DNA of 64,000 nt from CALKJU01 sp046349355 (GTDB lineage Bacteria; Pseudomonadota; Alphaproteobacteria; Geminicoccales; Geminicoccaceae). The position numbers and the translations under genes are program-made. The notes beneath the pieces were generated by a model. That model had not been told where the DNA came from, made no database searches, and worked only from the letters and a program-made list of their open reading frames with translations. Each line of letters opens with the position of its first letter. The stretch's first letter is position 1. The stretch is from NCBI GenBank assembly GCA_046349355.1, contig JAXMCM010000024.1, positions 144,176 to 208,175 of the forward strand. Reading direction: 5' to 3'. Positions 45,054-53,886 of this stretch are shown here, piece by piece.

Positions 45054-46450
45054 CCGGGCCTGCTGCCGGCGGAGGCAAGTGGCACGCGGATCTCGCAGCG
45101 CAGGCCGGCCGGGTCGAAGGCGAGGGTGGCGGAGCCGCGGACCTGGCGCGGCAGGGCGTGCTCGATCATGGTGGTGCCGAAGCCACGGCGGGCCGGCGGG
45201 TGGACAGGCGGGCCGCCGCGCTCGGTCCAGACGAGGTCGAGCCTGCGGCCGGGGGCGTCGAGCGTCCAGGTCAGGGCGACGGCGCCCGTCGGCTGCGACA
45301 GGGCACCGTACTTCAGGGCGTTGGTGCCGAGCTCGTGCACGGCGAGGACGATGGCGATGCCCTGGTCGGGGCTCAGCGTCACCGGCGGGCCGTCGAGGGC
45401 GATGCGGGCCCGTGCGTCGCCGCTGAAGGCCACCGCCTCGTGCAGCAGCTCGGCGAGGCCGGGGCTCTCCCAGTTGCGCCGCGTCAGCACGGCATGGGCG
45501 CCGGCCAGGGCGATGATCCGGTCCTCGAAGGCCTTGAGCAGGTCGGGCGGGGCGGCGGCGCCGCGGAAGGTCTGGTGCATGATCGCCTGCACCAGCGACA
45601 GGGTGTTGCGGACGCGGTGGTTGAGCTCGGCGACGACCAGCTGCTGGCGCTGCTCGTGCAGCTTCTGGGCGGTGATGTCGCGCAGCACGCCGTAGGAGCG
45701 GATCGGCGTGCCGTCCGGCGCGCGCTCGGAGTGGCCGCGGGCCTCGACCCAGTTGATCCGGTCGCCCTCGCCGCGCACCCGGAACTCGGCGACGTACTCG
45801 ATGCCCTCGGCGAGGCTGCGCGCCAGCGCCGCCTCGATCTCCGGCAGATCCTCCGGCAGCACCCGCGTCGCCCACAAGGGCAGGCTCGGCACCACCGCCG
45901 CCGGGTCGAGGCCCAGCAGGCGGAACATCTTGTCGTTCCAGCGGGTCTCGCCGGTCAGCAGGTTGCGGTCCCAGGTGGCGAGGTCGGCGGCGCCGAGCGC
46001 CAGCCGCAGCCGCTCGCGCTCGCGCTGCAGCTCCTCCTCGACCAGCTTGCGGGCGGTGATGTCGACGCCGGTGGACTGGGCCTCCAGCCAGCGGCCGTCG
46101 GCATCGAAGACGAGGGCGTGGTTGCTCCACAGCACCCAGCGCGGGCCGGCCGCCGTCTCGAAGCGGTTCTCGATGGTGACGATCGGGTCGTCGGGGGTCA
46201 GGCGGTCCATCAGCGCGATCACGCCGGGACGGTCGCCTTCCGGGATGAACGGCCAGAAGCTCTGGCCCTCGACCTCGGCGGCGGTCCGGCCGATCGACGC
46301 GGCATAGGCACGATTGGCGAACAGCAGCGTCCCGTCGGCGCGGAACCGCGAGATCATCTCGATCTGCTCGTCCAGCACCGAGCGGTAGAACGCGGGCCCT
46401 TCCCGTTCCGACGAGCCCGCTTCCGCGCCGGGCGCCGCTGCGTCCGTCAT
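45050..46450 (-). CDS. Soluble PAS-PAS histidine kinase of the HWE family
   Basis: The 466-aa sensor has no transmembrane helix. Two PAS domains (about 20-140 and 145-270; PAS-associated GVDITARKLVEEELQ and GVLRDITAQKL) are followed by a HWE kinase core: H-box AELNHRVRNTLSLVQAIMHQ, N-box LAVHELGTNALKYGALS, and W-x-E as LVWTERGGPPV, then GFGTTMIEHAL. HWE kinases are typical of alphaproteobacteria and often sense light, redox or general stress. The gene is translationally coupled to the flavoenzyme downstream, and a receiver-only regulator is encoded upstream. Confidence 0.92.
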   Translation of the reverse strand: MTDAAAPGAEAGSSEREGPAFYRSVLDEQIEMISRFRADGTLLFANRAYAASIGRTAAEVEGQSFWPFIPEGDRPGVIALMDRLTPDDPIVTIENRFETAAGPRWVLWSNHALVFDADGRWLEAQSTGVDITARKLVEEELQRERERLRLALGAADLATWDRNLLTGETRWNDKMFRLLGLDPAAVVPSLPLWATRVLPEDLPEIEAALARSLAEGIEYVAEFRVRGEGDRINWVEARGHSERAPDGTPIRSYGVLRDITAQKLHEQRQQLVVAELNHRVRNTLSLVQAIMHQTFRGAAAPPDLLKAFEDRIIALAGAHAVLTRRNWESPGLAELLHEAVAFSGDARARIALDGPPVTLSPDQGIAIVLAVHELGTNALKYGALSQPTGAVALTWTLDAPGRRLDLVWTERGGPPVHPPARRGFGTTMIEHALPRQVRGSATLAFDPAGLRCEIRVPLASAGSRPG

Positions 46451-46510
46451 GCCGTTCCCTCGCGCTGCCGCCTTGCCCGTCGACCGGCGCCTGCCTCGCG
46501 CTGGCCGACG

Positions 46511-47449
46511 CTAGTCGGCGGCACCCCGGTCGGCAACGCCGGCCGCGCCGCCCGGTCCGCCGCCGGACGGAGCGAAGCTGCCGGTGGCGAGAAAGCGGGC
46601 GGCGAGGTCGCGGACCGCGGCGCGCTTGGGCATGTCGACGTGCAGCAGCGGGACGGTGACGAAGTCGGCGTGCGGCAGGCGGGCCTCGTCGATGGTCAGC
46701 ACGCCGTCGTTGGGTGCCCCGAACCAGCGCTGCAGGGCGACGCCGCCGGTGCCGGCAATCACGCCGGTCGGCATCGGCAGCATCGGCAGGCGCGACGGCT
46801 CGCCGTCGAGGAAGCCGCGCAGCACGGGCGGCAGGTTGAGCGCCGGCGGCAGGCCGGAGCGCAGCAGGGCGGCGAGCCGGGCACCGTGGTTCGGCGTGGC
46901 GATCATGACGGCCCTGCCCCAGGGCAGCCGCGCCAGCTCCGGATCGGCGAACATGGCGCGGGCGACGAGGCCGCCCATGCTGTAGGCGACGAGGTCGAGG
47001 CGCGAGAAGCCCTCGAAGGTGGCGAGCAGGCGGCACAGGCCCGGCGCGTGCCGGGCGGCGGGCCCGAGCGTGCTGGGATAGCCGAGCTCGATCACGGTGC
47101 CGTCCATGAAGCCGGTGCGCAGGTAGCGGAACATCCGCCGGCCGCGGCCGAGGCCGTGGAGCATCAGCGTCGCCGGGCCGGACGGCTTCCAGCCGACGGT
47201 CCGCTCGGCCAGCAGCGCCAGCATCAGCGGCTCCTTGCCCCAGGCCTGGCGCAGGCCGGCGGGATCGAGCAGCCGGGCATGGCCGAGCACCGCCTGGCGC
47301 TGCACGCGCCAGCCCGCACGCCAGGCGACGTCCTCCCACAGCTGGAGGCCGCCGAAGGTCGGGGCGACGAGGTTCGGGTAGCGACGGACCGGCTTCAAGG
47401 GTGTCGGGTCGACCAAATCCAGGGCACCACCGGAACCGATGGCGAACAC
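46511..47449 (-). CDS. Alpha/beta hydrolase (lipase-like)
   Basis: The 312-aa product has the oxyanion-hole segment ATLMLHGLGRGRRMFRYL, nucleophile elbow DLVAYSMGGLVARAM (Ala-x-Ser-x-Gly instead of the stricter Gly-x-Ser-x-Gly), and AVMIATPNHGARLA. These are typical of triacylglycerol lipase or PGAP1-like hydrolases. No signal peptide is seen, so it is likely cytoplasmic. The GTG at 47449 was chosen because it lies 4 bp after the response-regulator stop; upstream codons in this frame overlap that gene and are low quality. Confidence 0.82.
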   Translation of the reverse strand: MFAIGSGGALDLVDPTPLKPVRRYPNLVAPTFGGLQLWEDVAWRAGWRVQRQAVLGHARLLDPAGLRQAWGKEPLMLALLAERTVGWKPSGPATLMLHGLGRGRRMFRYLRTGFMDGTVIELGYPSTLGPAARHAPGLCRLLATFEGFSRLDLVAYSMGGLVARAMFADPELARLPWGRAVMIATPNHGARLAALLRSGLPPALNLPPVLRGFLDGEPSRLPMLPMPTGVIAGTGGVALQRWFGAPNDGVLTIDEARLPHADFVTVPLLHVDMPKRAAVRDLAARFLATGSFAPSGGGPGGAAGVADRGAAD

Positions 47450-47453
47450 TGCC

Positions 47454-47807
47454 TCAGGATGTGGCGGCGGACAGCACCCGGCGCAATCCCTCCCTGTCGT
47501 AGGGCTTGGCCAGCACGCGCGCTCCATCCGGCCGCGACGGTCCGCCGGCCGGCTCCTGGCCCGAGACGAAGACGACCCGCAGCGCCGGCCAGCGGCTGAG
47601 CGCCGCGGCGGCGAGCTCGGTGCCCGACATGCCGGGCAGGCCGATATCGGTCATCAGGACGTCGTCGGGCCCGGCCTCGAGCAGGGCCAGGGCCTCGTCG
47701 GCGTCGCCGGCCTCGCGCACGCTGTGCCCGAGGTCCTGCAGCATCGCCGCCGTGCTCATGCGGATGAGCACGTTGTCCTCGACCAGCAGGATGCGCAGCC
47801 CGGCCAT
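47454..47807 (-). CDS. Single-domain response regulator (CheY-like receiver)
   Basis: This 117-aa protein consists of a receiver domain only: acidic pair in RILLVEDNVLIRMSTAAML, phosphoacceptor Asp in VLMTDIGLPGMSG, Ser switch in VVFVSGQE, and conserved Lys in VLAKPYDREGL. With no output domain it probably acts through protein contacts. A HWE kinase two genes downstream is its likely partner. Confidence 0.93.
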   Translation of the reverse strand: MAGLRILLVEDNVLIRMSTAAMLQDLGHSVREAGDADEALALLEAGPDDVLMTDIGLPGMSGTELAAAALSRWPALRVVFVSGQEPAGGPSRPDGARVLAKPYDREGLRRVLSAATS

Positions 47808-48110
47808 GCCGCCCGTCTTCCCCTTGCCGCCGCGGCCCGGTGTCGCCGGCCGCCGTCCCAGTGCCCCGCACAGTTTACGGGCGAGCGCCGCGCCTGCGTA
47901 GGGCCTGCTCGGCAGCTCGGCATCGCCATCGAGGCGGCCGCCACGCCGCTCCGCCTCTCGGGCGTAGCCGCAAGTGAACAGGATGGCGACGCGGGGTCCG
48001 ACAGTCGTTCCTGGTCCGGGCCGGCCTTGTGGAGTGGCGGCAGACGGCCTTCAATCCCGGATCGACGGCAAGGTCCGCTGTCCGGGCCGGCCGCATCAGG
48101 GGGGGAAGCG
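47808..48110. other. Divergent intergenic region, no gene seen
   Basis: About 300 bp between the divergent starts of the response regulator and the Gfo/Idh/MocA gene. It is GC-rich, with no clear promoter boxes, hairpin or small gene. Confidence 0.55.
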
Positions 48111-49277
48111 ATGACGCGCACGCTCAACGTGGCGATGATCGGCGGCGGCTTCATGGGCAAGGCGCACGCGCTGGCCTATGCGGCGATGCCGATGTTCTTC
48201 TGGCCGGCACCGGCGGTCTTCGAGCGCCGCGTCGTGGTCGACGTCAGCGACGCCCAGGCCGAGGAGGCGCGGCAGCGCTACGGCTTCGCCGAAGGCTCGA
48301 CCGACTGGCGGCGGACGGTGGCGCGGGGCGACATCGACGTCGTCGACATCTGCACGCCGAACGACAGCCATGCCGAGATCGCCATCGCCGCCGCCCGGGC
48401 CGGCAAGCACGTGATCTGCGAGAAGCCGCTGGCGCGCGGTGCGGCCGAGGCCCGGACCATGCTCGACGCGGTCGAGGCGGCCGGCGTGATGCACATGGTC
48501 ACCTTCAACTACCGGCGCACGCCGGCGGTGGCGCTGGCGCGGCGCTACATCGACGAGGGACGGATCGGGCGGGTCCGCAACTTCCGCGGGACCTACCTGC
48601 AGGACTGGCCGGCCGATCCGGACAGCCCGCTGTCGTGGCGGTTCCAGAAGAAGGTGGCGGGTTCCGGCACCACCGGCGACATCGGCAGCCACGTCGTCGA
48701 CCTCGCCCGCTACCTCGTCGGCGACATCACGGCGGTGAGCGCCATGGCGCAGACCTACGTCAAGAGCCGGCCGGTGCAGGCCGGCGGCGTCGACCGGCTG
48801 GGGGTCAAGGAGAACAGCACAGGCCCGCGCGCCGAGGTCGACGTCGACGACGAGGTGCTGACGCTGCTGCGCTTCGAAAGCGGCGCCGTCGGCTCCATCG
48901 AGGCCTCGCGCAACGCCTACGGCCGCAACAACTTCCTGACCTTCGAGGTGCATGGCGACCGGGGCAGCGTCGCCTTCAACTACGAGCGGCGCGACGAGCT
49001 GCGGGTGATGTTCGCCGACGATCCGGAGGACGCGCGCGGCTTCCGCACGGTCTACACCGGCCCGGCCCACCCCTACGGCCAGGGCCTGTGGCCGATCCCC
49101 GGCATCGGCATCGGCTACACCGAGACCAAGATCGTCGAGATCCACGACTTCGCCGCGGCGATCGTCGGCGGCAGGCTACCGGAGCCCAGCTTCCGCGACG
49201 GCTACCGGGTCGAGTGCGTCACCGACGCCATCCTCGCCTCGGCGGCGTCGGGCAGCTGGACGCCCGTCGCCGCCTGA
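48111..49277 (+). CDS. Gfo/Idh/MocA family NAD(P)-dependent oxidoreductase
   Basis: This 388-aa dehydrogenase has the Rossmann motif MIGGGFMGKAHALAYAAM, the family motif VICEKPLARG with catalytic Lys, VTFNYRRTPAVALARR and GDIGSHVVDLARYLVG. Members oxidise sugars, inositols or similar polyols. The ATG at 48111 follows GGGGGG-AAGCG. It is tail-to-tail with a dimethylglycine dehydrogenase-like gene 13 bp away. Confidence 0.92.
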   Translation: MTRTLNVAMIGGGFMGKAHALAYAAMPMFFWPAPAVFERRVVVDVSDAQAEEARQRYGFAEGSTDWRRTVARGDIDVVDICTPNDSHAEIAIAAARAGKHVICEKPLARGAAEARTMLDAVEAAGVMHMVTFNYRRTPAVALARRYIDEGRIGRVRNFRGTYLQDWPADPDSPLSWRFQKKVAGSGTTGDIGSHVVDLARYLVGDITAVSAMAQTYVKSRPVQAGGVDRLGVKENSTGPRAEVDVDDEVLTLLRFESGAVGSIEASRNAYGRNNFLTFEVHGDRGSVAFNYERRDELRVMFADDPEDARGFRTVYTGPAHPYGQGLWPIPGIGIGYTETKIVEIHDFAAAIVGGRLPEPSFRDGYRVECVTDAILASAASGSWTPVAA

Positions 49278-49290
49278 GGCGGCCGGCGGC

Positions 49291-51729
49291 TCAGGCGCGC
49301 AGCGCCAGGTTCTCCGGGTCGTACGGGCTCTCGGCGACGATGCGGGCGGGCCGCAGGTCGCCGAGGATCCGCACCTGGCAGGCGGTGCCGGGTGCGGCGA
49401 ACTCGGGGCGGACGTAGCCCAGCATCAGCGACTTGCCGAGCCAGTGGCCGTAGCCGCCGGCGGTGCCGCGGCCGACCACCTTGCCGTCGACGAAGACCGG
49501 CTCGTTGCCGAAGCTGTCGGCGTCGTCGGCGTCGATCTCGATGGTCGAATACTTCCAGGGGATGCCCTTCTCCTTCTGGCGGAGCAGGGCGTCGCGGCCG
49601 GTGAAGTCGGGCTTCTGGAAGCGGACGAAGCGGTCCATGCCGGCCTCGAGCAGCGAGTTCTCGGCATTGAGGTCGGTGCCCCACAGCCGGTAGGACTTCT
49701 CGAGCCGCATCGAGTCCATGGCGCGCACGCCGCACAGGGCGATGTCGCGGCCCTTGCCGGCGGCCATGATCGCCTCGAACAGGTGGATCTGGTACTCGAT
49801 CGGGTGGTGCAGCTCCCAGCCCAGCGAGCCCAGGAAGTTGACGCGCAGGGCGCGCACCGCCGGGCAGAAGCCGACCGGGATCTCCTGCGCCGTCAGCCAC
49901 GGGAAGGCGGCGTTGCTGACGTCGGCATCGGCGAGCCCGGCCAGCACCTCGCGGGCGTGCGGCCCGGCGAGGATGAAGACGCCGAACTGCGTGGTGACGT
50001 CCCTGACGAACACCGAGCCGTCGCGCGGGCAGGTCTGGGTGAGGAAATCCCAGTCCCAGTCGTGCGCGGCGCTGGGGCCGACGAGGTAGAAGCGCTCGCC
50101 CCAGAGCCCGTCGGCGAGCCGGGTGATGGTGAACTCCGAGCGCACCGAGCCCGACGGGTTCAGCGCGTGGCACAAGGCCATGCGGCCGACCTTCGCCGGC
50201 ACGGTGTTGGCGACCATGCGGTCGAGCCAGGCGCGGGCACCGGGACCCTCGACCTCGTACTTGCCGAAGGTGCCGAGCTCCATCAGGCCGACGCGCTCGC
50301 GCATGGCGCGGACCTCGTCGCCGACGGCGCCGAACCAGCGCGGCCGGCGGAAGGTCCAGTGGTCCTCGCGGGGCGTGCCGGGCGCGGCAAAGAACATCGC
50401 CCGCTCCCAGCCGAAGCGCTGGCCGAACACCGCACCGGCCTTGTCGAGGCGGTCGTGCACCGGCGGCGCCTTGGCCGGGCGGCAGGCCGGGCGCTCCTCC
50501 ATCGGGTAGTGGACGATGAAGACGTGCTCGTAGGCCTCCTCGTTCTTGAGCTTGGCGAATGTCTTCGAGACCACGCCGAAGCGGCGGGGATCGACGCCGA
50601 TCATGTCGACCGAGGGCTCGCCGTCGACGATCCAGTTGGCGAGCTGCCAGCCGGCGCCGCCGGCGGCGGTGATGCCGAAGCTGTGGCCCTCGCTGACCCA
50701 GAAATTGGGCAGGCCGAAGGCGGGCCCGACGATCGGGTTGCCGTCCGGCGTGTAGGCGATCGGGCCGTTGACGATCTGCTTGATGCCGACCTTCTCGAGC
50801 GACGGCACCCGGCGCATCGCCGCCTCGACATGGACCATGATCCGCTCGAGGTCGCCCGGGAACAGGTCCTTCTCGAAGGTGGCAGGCACGCCGTCGACGA
50901 AGCAGGCGGGCGCGTGCTTCTCGTAGGGCCCGAGGATCCAGCCGCGCCGCTCCTCGCGGAAGTAGTAGCGCTCGTCCGGCTCGCGCAGGATCGGCAGCTC
51001 CTTGTGCCCCTGCGCCCGGTAGGCCTCGAGCGCCGGGTCGACGTCGAAGATGACGTACTGGTGCTCGACCGGGATCACCGGGATCTGCAGGCCGACCATG
51101 GCGGCGGTGCTGCGGGCGTAGTTGCCGGTGGCGCAGATCACGTGCTCGCAGCGGAAGTCGCCCTGCGCCGTGCGCACGATCCACTCGCCGCCGTCGCGCT
51201 CGATGGCGGTCACCGGGCGGTGCTGGTGGATGGTGGCCCCCAGCTGCCGGGCACCCTTCGCCAGGGCCATGGTGACGTCGGCCGGGGCGATGTGGCCGTC
51301 GGTCGGGTGCCACAGGGCGCCGACGATGCCGTCCATGCTGGCCAGCGGCCACAGCTTCCTGACCTCGTCGACGCCGAGGAGGTGGCACTCGACGCCGATG
51401 GTCTCGGCCGTGCTCTGGTAGTTGCGGTACTCGTCCATGCGGTCGCGGTTGGTGGCGAGCCGCAGGTTGCCGGTGTTGCGGAAGCTGACGTCCTGGCCGG
51501 TCTCGGCCTCGAGCGACTGGTAGAGCTTCACCGAATACTGGTGCAGCTGGCCGACCGAGTAGCTCATGTTGAACAGCGGCAGCAGGCCGGCGGCGTGCCA
51601 GGTCGAGCCGGCGGTCAGCTCGGTGCGCTCGAGCAGCACCGCATCGGTCCAGCCGCGCTTCGCCAGGTGGTACAGCGCCGAGACGCCGACCACGCCGCCA
51701 CCGATCACCACCGCCCGCGCCGTCTGCAT
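49291..51729 (-). CDS. FAD-dependent dimethylglycine/sarcosine dehydrogenase-like enzyme with GcvT domain
   Basis: The 812-aa protein has an N-terminal DAO-type FAD domain (ARAVVIGGGVVGVSALYHLA, LTAGSTWHAAGLLP with the His that often links FAD covalently, and PDGNPIVGPA). A C-terminal aminomethyltransferase (GcvT) half follows, with VGLMELGTFGKYEVEGP and CGVRAMDSMRLEKSYR, and then RGTAGGYGHWLGKSL. This architecture oxidatively demethylates N-methylglycines, passing one-carbon units to folate. The ATG at 51729 is preceded by GGGAGAGGGCGG. Confidence 0.91.
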   Translation of the reverse strand: MQTARAVVIGGGVVGVSALYHLAKRGWTDAVLLERTELTAGSTWHAAGLLPLFNMSYSVGQLHQYSVKLYQSLEAETGQDVSFRNTGNLRLATNRDRMDEYRNYQSTAETIGVECHLLGVDEVRKLWPLASMDGIVGALWHPTDGHIAPADVTMALAKGARQLGATIHQHRPVTAIERDGGEWIVRTAQGDFRCEHVICATGNYARSTAAMVGLQIPVIPVEHQYVIFDVDPALEAYRAQGHKELPILREPDERYYFREERRGWILGPYEKHAPACFVDGVPATFEKDLFPGDLERIMVHVEAAMRRVPSLEKVGIKQIVNGPIAYTPDGNPIVGPAFGLPNFWVSEGHSFGITAAGGAGWQLANWIVDGEPSVDMIGVDPRRFGVVSKTFAKLKNEEAYEHVFIVHYPMEERPACRPAKAPPVHDRLDKAGAVFGQRFGWERAMFFAAPGTPREDHWTFRRPRWFGAVGDEVRAMRERVGLMELGTFGKYEVEGPGARAWLDRMVANTVPAKVGRMALCHALNPSGSVRSEFTITRLADGLWGERFYLVGPSAAHDWDWDFLTQTCPRDGSVFVRDVTTQFGVFILAGPHAREVLAGLADADVSNAAFPWLTAQEIPVGFCPAVRALRVNFLGSLGWELHHPIEYQIHLFEAIMAAGKGRDIALCGVRAMDSMRLEKSYRLWGTDLNAENSLLEAGMDRFVRFQKPDFTGRDALLRQKEKGIPWKYSTIEIDADDADSFGNEPVFVDGKVVGRGTAGGYGHWLGKSLMLGYVRPEFAAPGTACQVRILGDLRPARIVAESPYDPENLALRA

Positions 51730-51874
51730 CCGCCCTCTCCCGCTGGCCTGAGGGCGTTGTAGCCGCCACGGCCGGCCCGACTTGCCGCGGCCCGTCACCC
51801 GCCCCGCAGGAAGCGACAGACCGCCGCCTGCGCGGCGCACTAACGCGCCCCGCCGCCGCTGGCTCCAGCTCCAA

Positions 51875-51888
51875 GTGATTCTCGTCAC
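51875..51888. promoter_or_regulatory. Crp/Fnr-type palindrome 1
   Basis: GTGATTCTCGTCAC, a perfect GTGA-N6-TCAC inverted repeat matching the half-site pattern of Crp-family activators. It is centred about 250 bp upstream of the RTX start and 152 bp upstream of the dehydrogenase start. Confidence 0.55.
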
Positions 51889-51929
51889 AAGATTACAAGA
51901 TACGGAAATGATCAGCGTCGAACACAATG

Positions 51930-51943
51930 GTGATTCGTGTCAC
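51930..51943. promoter_or_regulatory. Crp/Fnr-type palindrome 2
   Basis: GTGATTCGTGTCAC, a second perfect GTGA-N6-TCAC repeat. It lies exactly 55 bp from the first, close to five helical turns, so both would face the same side of the DNA. Confidence 0.55.
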
Positions 51944-52130
51944 AACAGTCATGGTTGCGCCGATGTGGCGATCATTTCACTATCGTGTCGCTCCAGACGA
52001 GCACGACAAGGTCCGGTGGGCAGTCTTCTGCCACGCAAGGACCGTTCCTCGCCCCCGGCTCCGGCGACGGCATGGGGCCATCGCCAGCGACGACCGCCAT
52101 TCCGTGCGGCGGCGCACCAGGGAGACGATC

Positions 52131-52955
52131 ATGGCACTGTTCCAGGGCACTTCGGCCAGCAACTCGATCACGGCCGGCACCGGCGACGACGCCGTCCTCG
52201 GCTATGGCGGCAACGACACCCTGTTCGGCGGCAACGGCAATGACGGCATCGCCGGCGGCGCCGGCAATGACAGCCTCTTCGGAGGCAACGGCAACGACGG
52301 CCTCGATGGCGGCACCGGCAACGACAACCTGTTCGGGGGCAACGGCAACGATGTCCTCGACGGCGGCGAGGGCAACGACATCCTCGGCGGCGGCGCCGGC
52401 AACGACGTCATGGAGGGCGGTGACGGCAACGACACCGTCGACGGCGACGGCAACAACGACTCGCTCAACGGCGGCGCCGGCAACGACAACATGGTGGGCG
52501 ACGACGGCAACGACAGCCTCGCCGGGGCCGAGGGCTCCGACACCCTCGACGGCGGGGCCGGCACCGACACGCTCAACGGCAATGGCGGCTCGAGCGGCTT
52601 CGCCGTCGTCTCCGGCGATGTCTTCGACTTCGACCAGGCCAGCCACACCGCCGTCGGCGCCGGCCGCGACGTCATCGTGCAGTTCGACGACCTCGTGTTC
52701 TCGGCGCAGGACACGATCAACCTGGTCGACATCGACGCCAACACCGCCTCCGGCGGCAACCAGGCGTTCTCGGCGACCTTCATCGCCGCCGGCGCCGCGT
52801 TCACCGCCGCGGCGCAGATCCGCATCATCCAGAACCCGGCCGACCTGACGCAGCGGATCATCCAGATGAACACCGACAACGACGCCGCGGTCGAAGCCGA
52901 GATCCTCGTCCAGGGCGGCGGCAGCGGCCTCGACTCCGGCGACTTCGCCCTCTGA
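52131..52955 (+). CDS. RTX / hemolysin-type calcium-binding protein
   Basis: This 274-aa protein begins MALFQGTSASNSITAGTGDD. From residue 20 to 155 it is an array of about fourteen nonapeptides (GGNGNDGIAGGAGNDSLFGG and so on) that form a calcium-loaded beta roll. The C-terminal roughly 110 residues (VVSGDVFDFDQASHTAVGAG, then VIVQFDDLVFSAQDTINLVD) resemble the secretion domain of type I substrates. There is no N-terminal signal and no exporter nearby. The ATG at 52131 follows AGGGAGACG. Confidence 0.9.
   Translation: MALFQGTSASNSITAGTGDDAVLGYGGNDTLFGGNGNDGIAGGAGNDSLFGGNGNDGLDGGTGNDNLFGGNGNDVLDGGEGNDILGGGAGNDVMEGGDGNDTVDGDGNNDSLNGGAGNDNMVGDDGNDSLAGAEGSDTLDGGAGTDTLNGNGGSSGFAVVSGDVFDFDQASHTAVGAGRDVIVQFDDLVFSAQDTINLVDIDANTASGGNQAFSATFIAAGAAFTAAAQIRIIQNPADLTQRIIQMNTDNDAAVEAEILVQGGGSGLDSGDFAL
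52200..52590 (+). repeat. In-gene 27-bp repeats encoding RTX nonapeptides
   Basis: Imperfect 27-bp units (core ggcggcaacggcaacgac) recur through this stretch, each encoding one or half a pair of Gly/Asn/Asp-rich nonapeptides. They are coding repeats, not a spacer-repeat array. Confidence 0.85.
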
Positions 52956-52962
52956 GCCGGAA

Positions 52963-52991
52963 GGCGGACGGATCCGCACGATCCGTCCGCC
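52963..52991 (+). terminator. Intrinsic-type hairpin after the RTX gene
   Basis: Perfect 12-bp stem GGCGGACGGATC / GATCCGTCCGCC with a 5-nt loop, beginning 7 nt after the stop. There is no T tract, as is common in this GC-rich genome. Confidence 0.65.
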
Positions 52992-53057
52992 CCCTCCCGT
53001 CTGGCCATCAGAGCGGCACGCGCCATATCCCTGCCGCACCATGCAGGGATAGCGTCG

Positions 53058-53639
53058 ATGCTTCGCCTCACCGGTCTACCGCGCCGCGGCCTGCTCCTCG
53101 GCAGCCTCGGCCTTCCGTTCCTGACCGGCCGGCCGACGCTGGCGGCGACGACGCCCGAGTGCCGGGACGGCGACGAGCCGACGCCGGCGCAGACGGCGGG
53201 GCCGTTCTTCAAGCCCGGCTCGCCGCTGCGCGCCGACTTCCGGGTCGACGGCCTGCCGGGCGAGCCCATGGACCTGTCCGGGATCGTCATGTCGCCGGCC
53301 TGCGCACCGCTGGCGGGCGCGCTGGTCGAGCTGTGGCACTGCGACAGCGCCGGCATCTACGACAATGACGGCTACCGCTGCCGCGGCCACCAGCTCACCG
53401 ACAGCGCGGGTCGCTTCGCCTTCGCCACGATCTTGCCGGCGCTGTATCCGGGCCGGACCCGGCACTTTCACGTCCGGGTCCAGGCGCCGGGTGGACCGTT
53501 GCTGACGACGCAGCTCTACTTCCCCGACGAGCCGGGCAATGCGCGCGACCGGATCTGGCGGCCGGAGCTCGAGATGGCGGTCGAGCGGACGGCCGACGGC
53601 ACCGCCGGTCGCTACCTGTTCGTGGTGGCGCAGGGGTGA
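53058..53639 (+). CDS. Intradiol ring-cleavage dioxygenase family protein, exported
   Basis: The 193-aa product has a twin-arginine-like leader (LPRRGLLLGSLGLPFL) and a compact intradiol dioxygenase domain. Iron-ligand candidates are Tyr in DSAGIYDNDGYRCRG, Tyr in ALYPGRTRHFHVRV and the two His in HFH. The opening CRDGDEPTPAQTAGPFFKPG is typical of the small secreted subgroup, which lacks the N-terminal dimerisation domain of catechol dioxygenases. It may cleave a catechol-type compound outside the cytoplasm; the substrate is unknown. Confidence 0.87.
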   Translation: MLRLTGLPRRGLLLGSLGLPFLTGRPTLAATTPECRDGDEPTPAQTAGPFFKPGSPLRADFRVDGLPGEPMDLSGIVMSPACAPLAGALVELWHCDSAGIYDNDGYRCRGHQLTDSAGRFAFATILPALYPGRTRHFHVRVQAPGGPLLTTQLYFPDEPGNARDRIWRPELEMAVERTADGTAGRYLFVVAQG

Positions 53640-53886
53640 CCGGCGCTGATGCGGTGCAGCATTTCCTTGCAATGGGCGATGCCAGCGCCCATGTGACGGG
53701 TGCTGTGCAACGCAGCCTGCGGCGCTCCGGCCGCGTGAGCGCGATCCCGTTGGGGACCGCGTCCTGCCGGACCTGCCGTCCCACCCTTCCCGATCGCCCG
53801 GACCACGCGGGGCATCGCCCCCGAAACTCCGCGCGCCGGTCCGCCAGGACGGCGGGACGACGGCGCGCACCTCGAAGGCTATTGAT

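Larger units (their letters stand above)
51730..52130. other. 400-bp divergent regulatory region with AT-rich stretch and two palindromes
   Basis: This lies between the divergent starts of the dimethylglycine dehydrogenase-like gene and the RTX gene. The segment 51870-52000 is AT-richer than its surroundings and contains two Crp/Fnr-type palindromes, listed separately. Open frames here have no recognisable domains. Confidence 0.6.

Noticed and set aside
43017..47339. A 1440-codon open frame suggesting a giant fusion with the flavoprotein
   Set aside because: The part upstream of 45053 is low-complexity Arg/Pro/Ala sequence antisense or out of frame to the kinase, hydrolase and regulator genes. 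The real gene starts at 45053.
52200..52590. Regular short repeats resembling a CRISPR or satellite array
   Set aside because: The 27-bp periodicity is in frame with RTX nonapeptides, and there are no unique spacers.
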